A stretch of DNA of 58,229 nucleotides from Mesorhizobium sp. Lineage in GTDB: Bacteria > Pseudomonadota > Alphaproteobacteria > Rhizobiales > Rhizobiaceae. Below the pieces are notes generated by a model. It ran no database searches and was not told the DNA's origin. It saw only the letters and a list, made by a program, of their open reading frames with translations. Shown here piece after piece: positions 27,545-36,345 of this stretch. The first letter of the stretch is position 1, and every line of letters begins with the position of its first letter. Both the position numbers and the translations under genes were made by a program. The stretch covers positions 169,893 to 228,121 of the forward strand of contig SAJS01000010.1 of assembly GCA_004017535.1 (NCBI GenBank). The letters run 5' to 3'.

Positions 27545-29440
27545 ATGCTTGGTATATTGAGAAGCGCGGCGGGCACCTGGGTCGCGAAAGCGTTGCTGTT
27601 GTTGCTGGTCCTAAGCTTTGCCGCCTGGGGCATTACCACGCGCATGGTGGGCGGCGTTCTGGGCGGCCATCACGCGGTGATCACCGCCGGCGGCACCGAG
27701 GTCTCGATCAACGAATACCGCCTCGCCTATAATCGTCAGCTCTCGATGTTGTCGCAGCAATATGGCCAGCGGGTCACCCAGGAACAGGCCAAGCTGCTCG
27801 GCGTCGACAACCAGGTGCTGGCGCAGCTCGTTTCGGGCGCCGTGCTCGACGAGCAGGCGCGCAAGCTCGGGCTCGGCCTTTCCAAGGACCGGCTGGCCGA
27901 ACTGACGCGCGAGGATCCGGCTTTCAAGGGCCCCAGCGGCCAGTTCGATCGCCGGACGTTCGAATACCTCCTTCGCCAGCTCAACATGCGGCCCGAGGAT
28001 TATCTGAAGAACCGCTCGCAAGTGGCCGTGCGCCAGCAGATCGTCGAGGCGATCTCCGACGGGCTGAAAGTGCCGCAGACCTTCCTCAAGGCGGTCTCGA
28101 TCTATCGGGGCGAGGATCGCACGATCGACTATCTGGTGCTGCCGAAAACGCTGGTGCAGCCGATCGAGGCGCCGTCCGACAGCGCCCTCAACGCCTATTT
28201 CGACGCCAACAAGAAGAACTATGCCGCGCCGGAATACCGCAAATTCTCCTATGTCCGGCTGGAACCGCAGGACATCGCGGATCCGTCGGCGGTGACCGAC
28301 CAGCAGGTCAGCGATGACTACAAGAAGAACATCGCGCGCTACACGACGCCCGAGATGCGCACCATCGAGCAGCTGGTGTTCAAGACGCCGGATGCGGCCA
28401 AGGCGGCTTTGGATTCGCTGAAGGCAGGCGCCACCTTCGACAAACTCGTCACCGCTGAAGGCAAGACGCAGGCCGACACGCTGCTCGGCACGCTGTCTAA
28501 GGACAAGGTCGCCGACAAGGCGGTTGCCGACGCGGCCTTCTCGCTCAATGCCAACGAGGTAAGCCAGGTCGTCCAGGGCGCCTTCGGTGCTGTGCTTCTG
28601 CGCGTAACGGAGATCAAGCCACAGGTCGTGAAGCCGCTTTCGGAAGTATCCGCTCAGATCCGCAAGGACCTCGCGCTCGGCGAGGCAAGCCGTATCCTGC
28701 TCGACGTGCATGATAGTTACGAGGATACCCGCGCCTCGGGCGCCTCGCTTGCCCAGGCCGCCGACAAGCTGAAGCTCAAGGTCGTCACCATCGACGCCAT
28801 CGACCGCACCGGCCAGCGGCCGGACGGCACCGTAGTCAACGACCTGCCGCAATCGGCAGATCTCATCAAGGCGGTGTTCGCGGCCGAGCCCAATACCGAG
28901 AATGAAGGCCTGACGACCGCCGACAACGGTTTCGTCTTCTACGAGGTGCAGTCGATCACGCCGGCGCGCGACCGCACGCTGGATGAGGTCCGCAAGAAGG
29001 TCGTGGCCGACTGGACGGAAGCCGAGACCGACAAGCGGCTTGACGCGAAGGCGCAGGAGCTTGAGAAGCGCCTCAAGGCCGGCACCACGCTCGACGTCAT
29101 CGCCGGCGAGCTGAAGCTCGACAAACAGACCAAGCGCGGCTTGAAGCGAGAAGCCGACGATGCCGATTTCGGCAAGGAGGGCGCTGCGGCCATGTTCAGC
29201 GTCGGCGAAGGCGGCACTGGCCTGATCCCCTCGCCCACCGGCGACGGCCAGATCCTGTTCAAGGTCGCCGAGGTCTTCGAGCCGGCGGGCGCGGATGGCA
29301 GCACGGTGCCGGACGAGGCGCAGAAATCCTTCGGCGCCGGCATGTCCGACGACCTGCTCGACCAGTTGGTGGCGCAGTTGCAGTCGCAATATGACGTTCG
29401 CATCGATCCGAACGCCGTTTCGCAAGCACAGACACGATGA
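27545..29440 (+). CDS. peptidyl-prolyl cis-trans isomerase, SurA/PpiD type
   Basis: This 631-residue periplasmic foldase is anchored by one N-terminal helix ([17 protein letters not shown], about 14-30). A SurA_N-type chaperone region follows ([21 protein letters not shown]). A parvulin-like domain lies about 260-375 ([16 protein letters not shown] and [15 protein letters not shown]), and a second helical C-terminal region ends the protein. It helps outer-membrane proteins fold, in keeping with the bamA gene further along. ATG 27545 has CGGAAG before it. Its TGA overlaps the ATG of trpD (ATGA at 29437), an arrangement usual in alphaproteobacteria. Confidence 0.9.
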   Translation: MLGILRSAAGTWVAKALLLLLVLSFAAWGITTRMVGGVLGGHHAVITAGGTEVSINEYRLAYNRQLSMLSQQYGQRVTQEQAKLLGVDNQVLAQLVSGAVLDEQARKLGLGLSKDRLAELTREDPAFKGPSGQFDRRTFEYLLRQLNMRPEDYLKNRSQVAVRQQIVEAISDGLKVPQTFLKAVSIYRGEDRTIDYLVLPKTLVQPIEAPSDSALNAYFDANKKNYAAPEYRKFSYVRLEPQDIADPSAVTDQQVSDDYKKNIARYTTPEMRTIEQLVFKTPDAAKAALDSLKAGATFDKLVTAEGKTQADTLLGTLSKDKVADKAVADAAFSLNANEVSQVVQGAFGAVLLRVTEIKPQVVKPLSEVSAQIRKDLALGEASRILLDVHDSYEDTRASGASLAQAADKLKLKVVTIDAIDRTGQRPDGTVVNDLPQSADLIKAVFAAEPNTENEGLTTADNGFVFYEVQSITPARDRTLDEVRKKVVADWTEAETDKRLDAKAQELEKRLKAGTTLDVIAGELKLDKQTKRGLKREADDADFGKEGAAAMFSVGEGGTGLIPSPTGDGQILFKVAEVFEPAGADGSTVPDEAQKSFGAGMSDDLLDQLVAQLQSQYDVRIDPNAVSQAQTR

Positions 29441-30447
29441 GCGCGCTGAAGACACATATCGCCAAGGTCGCCACCGGCACCGCGCTTTCCTTCGAGGAAG
29501 CACGCGAGGCGTTCGACATCATCATGTCGGGCGACGCGACGCCCGGCCAGATCGGCGGCTTCCTGATGGCGCTACGCGTGCGCGGCGAGACCGTGGGCGA
29601 GATATCCGGCGCGGTCGCCACGATGCGCGCCAAGATGCTGCGTGTCGACGCGCCGCAGGGCGCAATCGACATCGTCGGCACCGGCGGCGACAATTCGCAC
29701 TCCGTCAACATCTCGACCGCTTCGGCCTTCGTCATCGCCGCCGCCGGCGTGCCGGTCGCCAAGCATGGCAATCGCGGCCTCTCTTCGCTGACCGGCTCGG
29801 CCGATGTGCTGACGGCGCTGGGCGTCAAGATCGATATCTCGCCGGAAATGATCGGCCGCTGCATTCATGAGGCCGGCGTCGGTTTCATGTTCGCGCCGGC
29901 GCATCATCCGGCGATGAAGCATGTCGGGCCGACCCGCGTCGAGCTCGGCACGCGCACCATCTTCAATCTGCTTGGACCACTGTCGAACCCCGCCGGCGTC
30001 AGCCGCCAGATGGTCGGCGTTTTCCTGCCGGAATGGATCATGCCGGTGGCCGAGACGCTGAAGGCGCTAGGCGCCGAGCACGCCTGGGTCGTCCATGGCG
30101 ATGGCTATGACGAGATCACCACCACGGGCGAGACCCAGGTTGCGGAGCTTGCCGGCGGCGAGATCCGCACCTTCACCCTGACGCCGGAAGCCGTCGGGCT
30201 GAAGCGGCACACCAAGGAAGAGCTGCGCGGCGGCGACGCGGCCTACAACGCCAGGCAACTGCGCGATATGCTGGGCGGAGCCGCCGGCGCCTATCGCGAC
30301 ACGGTGCTGATGAACGCCGGCGCCGGTCTGGTCGTTGCCGGCAAGGCGACGACGCTTGCCGACGGTATCGCCGCGGCAGCGCAAGCGATCGACAGCGGCC
30401 GCGCCCTTGCGGTGCTGGACAAGCTCGTCGAGATTTCGAACGGATAA
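29437..30447 (+). CDS. trpD: anthranilate phosphoribosyltransferase
   Basis: This 336-residue enzyme joins anthranilate to PRPP in the second step of tryptophan synthesis. Seen motifs: [14 protein letters not shown] (PRPP loop), [16 protein letters not shown] and [19 protein letters not shown]. Full length. The start overlaps the foldase stop, and trpC follows 4 bases after its stop. A kynureninase gene lies 3.5 kb downstream and makes the same substrate, anthranilate, by another route. Confidence 0.97.
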   Translation: MSALKTHIAKVATGTALSFEEAREAFDIIMSGDATPGQIGGFLMALRVRGETVGEISGAVATMRAKMLRVDAPQGAIDIVGTGGDNSHSVNISTASAFVIAAAGVPVAKHGNRGLSSLTGSADVLTALGVKIDISPEMIGRCIHEAGVGFMFAPAHHPAMKHVGPTRVELGTRTIFNLLGPLSNPAGVSRQMVGVFLPEWIMPVAETLKALGAEHAWVVHGDGYDEITTTGETQVAELAGGEIRTFTLTPEAVGLKRHTKEELRGGDAAYNARQLRDMLGGAAGAYRDTVLMNAGAGLVVAGKATTLADGIAAAAQAIDSGRALAVLDKLVEISNG

Positions 30448-30451
30448 GGCC

Positions 30452-31264
30452 TTGTCGGACATCCTGCGCAAGATCGAAGCCTATAAGCGCGACGAGATCG
30501 CCGCGGCGAAGGCGAAGATACCGCTGGGCGAGATCAAGGCGAGCGCAAAGGATGCCGGTGCGACGCGCGGTTTCTTGGCGGCGCTCGAGGCGAAGCGCAG
30601 AGCTGGGAGCTTTGGGCTGATCGCCGAGATCAAGAAGGCCAGTCCTTCGAAGGGGTTGATCCGTGCCGATTTCGACCCCCCGTCATTGGCCCAGGCCTAT
30701 CAGCAAGGTGGCGCCGCCTGCCTTTCGGTGCTTACAGACGCCCCGTCTTTCCAAGGTGCTCCGGAATTCCTGACGGCCGCGCGCGCAGCAGTGCGCCTGC
30801 CGGCCCTGCGCAAGGATTTTCTGTTCGATCCGTACCAGGTCTACGAAGCACGCGCCTGGGGCGCCGATGCTATCCTCATCATCATGGCGAGCGTCGACGA
30901 CGCGCTGGCCAGCGAGCTCGAAGCGACCGCCTTTGAGCTCGGCATGGATGTTCTCGTCGAGGTGCATGACGAGAAGGAAATGCAACGCGCGCTCACCTTG
31001 TCGTCGCGGCTGATCGGCATCAACAACCGTGATCTCAGAACCTTCCAGACCAGCCTCGACGTTTCGGAGCGGCTGGCCGCCATGGTGCCGGCGGATCGGC
31101 TGCTGGTCAGCGAGAGCGGCATCTTCACGCATCAGGATTGCCGCCGGCTCGAGAAGAGCAAGATCGGTACTTTCCTCGTCGGCGAGAGCCTGATGCGACA
31201 GGCTGATGTGGCGGCGGCGACCGAGCTTCTGCTGACAGGCAAGGCAGCGGCCGAGGCCGTTTGA
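30452..31264 (+). CDS. trpC: indole-3-glycerol phosphate synthase
   Basis: This 270-residue TIM-barrel enzyme acts in the fourth step of tryptophan synthesis. Seen: [48 protein letters not shown] and LLVSESGI. I take TTG 30452 as the start, since the family begins close to [13 protein letters not shown] and ATAAGG lies upstream. The longer frame from 30335 overlaps trpD. Coupled to trpD before it and moaC after it. Confidence 0.96.
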   Translation: MSDILRKIEAYKRDEIAAAKAKIPLGEIKASAKDAGATRGFLAALEAKRRAGSFGLIAEIKKASPSKGLIRADFDPPSLAQAYQQGGAACLSVLTDAPSFQGAPEFLTAARAAVRLPALRKDFLFDPYQVYEARAWGADAILIIMASVDDALASELEATAFELGMDVLVEVHDEKEMQRALTLSSRLIGINNRDLRTFQTSLDVSERLAAMVPADRLLVSESGIFTHQDCRRLEKSKIGTFLVGESLMRQADVAAATELLLTGKAAAEAV

Positions 31265-31266
31265 GA

Positions 31267-31746
31267 ATGCCCGCCCTCACCCATCTCGGCGCCAAGGGCG
31301 AAGCCAACATGGTCGATGTCGGCGACAAGGCCGAAACGACCCGCACGGCAATCGCCGAGGGCTTTGTCTCGATGCTGCCCGAAACGCTGGAGATGATTCT
31401 GGCCGGCGACGCCAAGAAGGGCGATGTGCTGGGCACCGCCCGCATCGCCGGGATCATGGCGGCGAAGAAGACGCATGAGTTGATCCCGCTTTGCCATCCG
31501 CTGCTTCTGACCAAAGTGGCCGTCGAGATCGAGCCGGACCACACGCTGCCTGGCCTCAAGGTCACAGCGCTTGCCCGCGTCACCGGCAAGACGGGCGTGG
31601 AGATGGAGGCGCTGACCGCCGCCTCGGTTGCCTGCCTCACCATTTACGATATGGCCAAGGCCGCGGACCGTGGCATGGCGATTTCCGGCATCCGGCTGGT
31701 CGAGAAGACCGGCGGCAAGTCCGGCGACTACAAGGCAGATGCCTGA
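31267..31746 (+). CDS. moaC: cyclic pyranopterin monophosphate synthase MoaC
   Basis: This 159-residue enzyme acts in molybdenum cofactor synthesis, completing formation of cyclic pyranopterin monophosphate. Family marks: [33 protein letters not shown] and [22 protein letters not shown], with the catalytic Lys in [12 protein letters not shown] 31267 lies just after the trpC TGA; TTG 31261 is a possible upstream start. Its TGA overlaps the ATG of moeA. Confidence 0.96.
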   Translation: MPALTHLGAKGEANMVDVGDKAETTRTAIAEGFVSMLPETLEMILAGDAKKGDVLGTARIAGIMAAKKTHELIPLCHPLLLTKVAVEIEPDHTLPGLKVTALARVTGKTGVEMEALTAASVACLTIYDMAKAADRGMAISGIRLVEKTGGKSGDYKADA

Positions 31747-32951
31747 TGGCGCTGGTTCCGGTCGCCGAAGCGCTCGCCCGCCTGCTCGACGGCGCAGCAC
31801 CTTTGACGGGCGAGAGCGTGCCGCTGGCGGACGCGGCCGGACGGGTCCTGGCGGAACCGGTGGTGGCGCTGCGCACGCAACCGCCCTTCAACGCGTCCGC
31901 AATGGATGGCTATGCCGCGCGTTCCGCTGATGTTGCCTCAGTGCCGGCGCAACTCGAGGTCATAGGCATGGCGCCTGCCGGGCGTGGCTTCTCCGGGACC
32001 GTCGGCGAACGCCAGGCCGTGCGCATCTTCACCGGCGCGCCACTGCCTGAAGGCGCCGACACCATCGTCATCCAGGAAAACGCCCGCGACCTCGGTAATG
32101 GCAAGATCGAGGTGACGGAGCAGACCGCCGAAGGACGCAACGTCCGCCGCCGCGGGCTCGACTTCGGCGGGGGCGACATGCTGCTCGAAAAAGGTCGCGT
32201 ACTCGATGCGGCGGCCCTTTCGCTGGCTGCGTCGGCCAACCACCCTTCCTTGAATGTCGTGCGCCGACCGCTGGTCGCAATCATCGCCACTGGCGACGAA
32301 TTGCTGCCGCCGGGCAGCAAGCTTGGTCCGGATCAGATAATTTCCTCCAATGCCTATGGCGTTGCCGCCGCCGCGCAGTCGGTCGGCGCGCGGGCGCTCG
32401 ATCTCGGCATCGCCGCCGACCGCAAGGAGGCGATCGCCGCGCTAGTCAGGAAAGCGGTCCAGGCAAGCGCCGACGTTATCGTCACGCTCGGTGGCGCCTC
32501 GGTCGGCGATCACGACCTGATCCATGACGTGCTCACCGGCGAAGGCATGCGGCTCGACTTCTGGAAGATCGCCATGCGCCCCGGCAAACCGTTGATGTTC
32601 GGCCGGCTTGGCAATGTCCGCTGCATCGGCCTGCCCGGCAATCCGGTGGCAAGCATCGTCTGCTCGCAGCTCTTCCTGAAGCCGCTGCTTGCGCGGCTCG
32701 GCGGCCGCGGTTTCAGGCAGGACGTGCGAACGGCCCGGCTGGGCACCGCGATGCCGGCCAATGATGTCAGGCAGGACTATGTGCGCGCCGTTGTGCGCGA
32801 AGACGCCGGCGCCCCGATCGCGACCCCGTTCGGCATCCAGGACTCCTCGATGCTCAAGATGCTCGCCGACGCCAACGGCCTGATCGTGCGCGAGCCCTTG
32901 GCGCCGGCCGCGGAGGTCGGCGCCGAATGCAGCGTGCTAATGCTGCGCTGA
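31746..32951 (+). CDS. moeA: molybdopterin molybdenumtransferase MoeA
   Basis: This 401-residue enzyme inserts molybdate into adenylylated molybdopterin. Seen motifs: PPFNASAMDGYA near the N-terminus, IFTGAPLPEGADTIV, the MPT-binding TGDELLPPG and VTLGGASVGDHD, and GLPGNPVAS. Start ATG 31746 overlaps the moaC stop (TGATG). Full length. Last gene of the foldase-trpD-trpC-moaC-moeA run. A 24-base tandem repeat begins in its stop codon. Confidence 0.96.
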   Translation: MALVPVAEALARLLDGAAPLTGESVPLADAAGRVLAEPVVALRTQPPFNASAMDGYAARSADVASVPAQLEVIGMAPAGRGFSGTVGERQAVRIFTGAPLPEGADTIVIQENARDLGNGKIEVTEQTAEGRNVRRRGLDFGGGDMLLEKGRVLDAAALSLAASANHPSLNVVRRPLVAIIATGDELLPPGSKLGPDQIISSNAYGVAAAAQSVGARALDLGIAADRKEAIAALVRKAVQASADVIVTLGGASVGDHDLIHDVLTGEGMRLDFWKIAMRPGKPLMFGRLGNVRCIGLPGNPVASIVCSQLFLKPLLARLGGRGFRQDVRTARLGTAMPANDVRQDYVRAVVREDAGAPIATPFGIQDSSMLKMLADANGLIVREPLAPAAEVGAECSVLMLR

Positions 32952-33022
32952 TACATCGACAACGCCGATCGTTCATACGTCGACGAAGTCGATCGTTCAT
33001 GGGCCGACGAAGTCAATTGCTA
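32951..33022. repeat. three tandem 24-base units between moeA and the hydrolase gene
   Basis: Units 32951-32974, 32975-32998 and 32999-33022 share ATACrTCGACrAAGTCGATC-type sequence. Units 1 and 2 match at about 20 of 24 bases; unit 3 is more diverged. The array fills the whole gap between the convergent stops of moeA and the hydrolase and overlaps both. Confidence 0.75.
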
Positions 33023-33850
33023 TTCGTCCACCAGCGTTCGGGTCAGGGGATGGTCCGGATCTGCGAGGCCATCCACAACGTCGAAATGATGTCGGTCCGG
33101 CTCGATCACCGAATCGGTGGCGGCGCCGAGTCCGGTCCAGATGTTGGCGAGCAATGCGCTCTGGCGCAGGAACTCCGAGCGCTCGCCGCCGCCGACCCAA
33201 CAGGTGATGCGAACTCCCTGCCGGGGCCGCAGCAAAGCCGGGCTTTCGCTCAACGCTTCCCGCTCGTCGATGTTCAGGGTCTCATTCAGGGCGGTGAACA
33301 TCAGCGGCCGCAGGTCGTGCAGGCCTGAAATCGAAACGACTTTGCGCGTGCGCCGCGCCACATCGGAGGCTAGCGGTGAGGCCTCGGCCACCATGCGGCT
33401 GGCGAGATGTCCGCCGGCCGAGTGACCGGTCAGCATCAGCGGGCCATCAACCATGGCGGCCGCCTTGCCGATCGCAGCCGCGACTTCATTGACGATGCCG
33501 CTGATCCTGGTTCGCGGGCAAAGCGTATAGGAAGGCATGGCGACGGCAAAGCCGCGACCAACAGCGCCGGCGGCCAGATGCGACCAGGAGTTCTTGTGTG
33601 ACTCCATCCAGTAGCCGCCGTGGATGAACACCACGAGCCCCTTGGGCGCATTAGGCGGGACGAAGAGATCGAACCGGCTGCGCGGCGCCTCGCCATAGAC
33701 GATGTCGAGCCGCGCCCTGCCCTGCGCCGATAGCTTTTCGCGAAATGCCTGAGCCGGGCCGTCCCAGGCCGCCGGCCAACGGTCGCCGCCGGCGATGTTC
33801 GCGCCGTTGGCGTAGGCGTCGTCCCAGTCGACAATGCGGTGTCCCAGCAT
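33020..33850 (-). CDS. alpha/beta hydrolase, kynurenine formamidase-like
   Basis: This 276-residue alpha/beta-hydrolase has the oxyanion motif HGGYW, nucleophile elbow GHSAGGH, and a likely Asp-His pair (catalytic His in DRHHFDVVDG). HGGYW is shared with eukaryote-type arylformamidases, which convert N-formylkynurenine to kynurenine and formate. The gene lies 59 bases after the kynureninase stop on the same strand, which strongly suggests that role. Other esterase functions cannot be excluded. The start ATG 33850 agrees with the family length. No tryptophan 2,3-dioxygenase gene is next to it. Confidence 0.85.
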   Translation of the reverse strand: MLGHRIVDWDDAYANGANIAGGDRWPAAWDGPAQAFREKLSAQGRARLDIVYGEAPRSRFDLFVPPNAPKGLVVFIHGGYWMESHKNSWSHLAAGAVGRGFAVAMPSYTLCPRTRISGIVNEVAAAIGKAAAMVDGPLMLTGHSAGGHLASRMVAEASPLASDVARRTRKVVSISGLHDLRPLMFTALNETLNIDEREALSESPALLRPRQGVRITCWVGGGERSEFLRQSALLANIWTGLGAATDSVIEPDRHHFDVVDGLADPDHPLTRTLVDE

Positions 33851-33909
33851 CGGCCCCTCCAGCGATCAGATCAATTTCGAGTTGTCTTTGTTCGGCATGC
33901 CATTCGAAG

Positions 33910-35157
33910 TCAGGTGACGGCCTCCTTGATCGCATAGCGCGCCTCCTGCCAGGCGCCCGTGCGTAGTATGTCTTCCAGCACCTCGACGGCGTCCCAGACG
34001 TCCCGGTAGCCGACATAGAGCGGGGTGAAGCCAAAGCGAACGGTCGACGGCGCGCGGAAATCGCCGATTACGCCGCGCTCGATCAAGGCGCGCATCACCT
34101 GGTAGCCGTGCGGATGGGCAAACGACACCTGGCTGCCGCGATCAGCGCCGTTGCGAGGGCTTTCCAGCTCGAGACCGAACGCGCCGCATCGAGCTTCGAC
34201 AAGCCGGATGAACAGATCCGTCAGCGCGACGCTCTTCTCGCGCACGGCCGTCATGTCGACTTCGTCCCAGAGATCGAGCGCGCCTTTCAGCGCTCGCATC
34301 GACAACACTGGCTGCGTTCCGCACAGGAACCGCCGGATGCCCGTGCCGGCGGCGTAGCCTTGCTCGAACGCAAACGGCCGGGCATGGCCCCACCAGCCGC
34401 TGAGCGGCTGGCTGATATCGGGATGATGGCGGGTGGCGGCATAGATGAAGGCCGGCGCGCCCGGCCCGCCATTGAGATATTTGTAGGTGCAGCCGATGGC
34501 GAAATCGGCATTCGAGCCGTCGAGTTCCACCGGCAGGGCACCGGCCGTGTGGCAGAGGTCCCAGACGATCAGCGCACCGGCGTCATGGGCCTTGCGAGTC
34601 AGGGCCGCCATGTCGCGCAACCGGCCGGACTTGTAATTGACGTGGTTGACCAGGATGACCGCGACATGGTCGTCGATCAGGTCCTCGATCTTCGGCGCAT
34701 CGACGCCTTCGAGCCGCAGCACCGTGCCGGGCAGCGTCGAGGCCACCCCCTCCGCCATGTAGAGGTCGGTCGGAAAGCTGTCGCCTTCGGCAACGATCAC
34801 CGGGCGGTCGGGTCGCATTGCGAGCGCCGCATGCAGGACCCTGTAGATGTTGATCGAGGTGGTGTCGCATACCACCGTCTGGCCAGGCGCGGCGCCGATC
34901 AGACACCCGAGCCGGTCGCCCAGAGTGACAGGCATGTCGAACCAGCCGGCGGTGTTCCAGGCGCGGATGAGGTCCTGCGCCCATTCCTGCTTCGCGGCCG
35001 TCTCGATCTCGTTGAAGACATTGATCGAAGCAGCGCCCAGCGAATTGCCGTCGAGATAAATCACTCCTTTCGGCAGGACGAAGCGATCGCGCAAGGGGCG
35101 CAGCTGGTCCGCGGCGTCCATCGCCTCGACCTCGGCAAGATCGGGAATTCCCCTCAT
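33910..35157 (-). CDS. kynU: kynureninase
   Basis: This 415-residue PLP enzyme hydrolyses kynurenine to anthranilate and alanine. Seen: LPKGVIYLDGNSLGA at the N-terminus, DTTSINIYR, NHVNYKSGRL, IVWDLCHTAGALPVEL, and the PLP-lysine motif CTYKYLNGGPG. The substrate-binding GWWGHARPF and RRFLCGTQPVLSM segments are also typical. First gene of a two-gene unit with the formamidase-like hydrolase. Its promoter must lie in 35158-35610, shared with the divergent lexA gene. Confidence 0.96.
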   Translation of the reverse strand: MRGIPDLAEVEAMDAADQLRPLRDRFVLPKGVIYLDGNSLGAASINVFNEIETAAKQEWAQDLIRAWNTAGWFDMPVTLGDRLGCLIGAAPGQTVVCDTTSINIYRVLHAALAMRPDRPVIVAEGDSFPTDLYMAEGVASTLPGTVLRLEGVDAPKIEDLIDDHVAVILVNHVNYKSGRLRDMAALTRKAHDAGALIVWDLCHTAGALPVELDGSNADFAIGCTYKYLNGGPGAPAFIYAATRHHPDISQPLSGWWGHARPFAFEQGYAAGTGIRRFLCGTQPVLSMRALKGALDLWDEVDMTAVREKSVALTDLFIRLVEARCGAFGLELESPRNGADRGSQVSFAHPHGYQVMRALIERGVIGDFRAPSTVRFGFTPLYVGYRDVWDAVEVLEDILRTGAWQEARYAIKEAVT

Positions 35158-35610
35158 GTGCTACCGCCTCCATTTCGACCCAGGCCGCTACATCCCTCCG
35201 GCGACCAAGGCGGTTGTCCCATCACCGTCCGCAACCCGGCAAGAACCTTCTGTCCTATGTTAGCTGGTCCATAGACGGCAAAGGCTGAGGATCGGAATCG
35301 TAGCCAAGGTTGGCATTTTGAGTTCGTTTCGTTCACGTTACGGTACATGGTTGGGTCAGCTGACTGGATCCCTTCAGCACCTTCGCGACGATGTCGCCTC
35401 TCAATTTCAGCATAAGGAGAATTGCAAAATCGAGCGGAATCAATGACACAGCCCAACCGGTGGCGGCCGGGCAGCGTCCGATGCAACATTCTTTCGGCAG
35501 CCTTAAGAAATTCATTAAACTTTAAACGGTTGCGGAACACAACTGGAACAGATAGTGTTTGTTCTGGGTTTGTTTTTCTGATTCTGGTTTCGGAACCCGT
35601 GGGGCCGCCA
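35158..35610. other. divergent control region between kynU and lexA
   Basis: These 453 bases hold the SOS box at 35535-35549 and AT-rich DNA on the lexA side. The kynU side (35158-35420) has no operator I can name. An in-frame extension of lexA back to 35422 has no family features, and no other gene is supported. Confidence 0.5.
35535..35549. promoter_or_regulatory. LexA box (SOS operator), GAAC-N7-GAAC
   Basis: GAACACAACTGGAAC is an exact match to the alphaproteobacterial SOS box, 61 bases before the lexA ATG. It lies in the 17-base spacer of a possible promoter, TTGCGG (35530-35535) and TAGTGT (35553-35558). A weaker GTTC-N7-GTTT follows at 35561-35575. Autoregulation of lexA is expected. 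Confidence 0.88.
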
Positions 35611-36345
35611 ATGCTGACGCGCAAACAACATGAACTCCTGATGTTCATCCATGAACGCCTGAAGGAGAGCGGAATCCCTCCATCCTTCGACGAGATGAAG
35701 GAAGCGCTGGACCTGGCCTCGAAGTCCGGCATCCATCGGCTGATCACGGCGCTGGAAGAACGCGGCTTCATTCGCCGGCTACCGAACCGGGCGCGCGCGT
35801 TGGAAGTCTTGCGCCTGCCCGACTCGATCGCTCCCGGCCTGAACGCCGCGAAGAAATTTTCGCCAAGCGTCATCCAGGGCGGCCAGGGCAATCTAAGCCG
35901 CCAGGTGAAGCCGGCAACGCCCTCGCGTACGCCGACACCCAGCAATGATGACGACGCCGCTTCGGCCGTGTCCATTCCGGTGATGGGCCGAATCGCCGCC
36001 GGTGTGCCGATCGACGCCATCCAGCACCAGACGCATTCGATCTCGGTGCCGCCGGACATGATCATGGGCGGCGAGCACTATGCGCTGGAGGTCAAGGGCG
36101 ACTCGATGATCGAGGCCGGCATCTTCGACGGCGACACCGTCATCATCCGTAACGCCAGCACGGCGAGCCCGGGCGAGATCGTGGTGGCGCTGGTTGACGA
36201 TGAGGAGGCAACGCTCAAGCGCTTCCGCCGCAAGGGCGCCTCGATCGCGCTGGAGGCCGCCAACCCGGCCTACGAGACCCGCATCTTCGGGCCGGATCGA
36301 GTCAAGGTGCAGGGCAAGCTTGTCGGGCTGATCCGCCGTTACTGA
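35611..36345 (+). CDS. lexA: LexA repressor
   Basis: This 244-residue SOS repressor and self-cleaving protease has the N-terminal winged helix [30 protein letters not shown] and [18 protein letters not shown]. It has a linker typical of rhizobia and a C-terminal S24 domain with the Ala-Gly cleavage site in GRIAAGVPI. The catalytic Ser is in GDSMIEAGI and the Lys in EATLKRF. ATG 35611 fits the family exactly. An exact SOS box lies upstream. Its 3' end overlaps the convergent comEC gene by 7 bases. Confidence 0.97.
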   Translation: MLTRKQHELLMFIHERLKESGIPPSFDEMKEALDLASKSGIHRLITALEERGFIRRLPNRARALEVLRLPDSIAPGLNAAKKFSPSVIQGGQGNLSRQVKPATPSRTPTPSNDDDAASAVSIPVMGRIAAGVPIDAIQHQTHSISVPPDMIMGGEHYALEVKGDSMIEAGIFDGDTVIIRNASTASPGEIVVALVDDEEATLKRFRRKGASIALEAANPAYETRIFGPDRVKVQGKLVGLIRRY

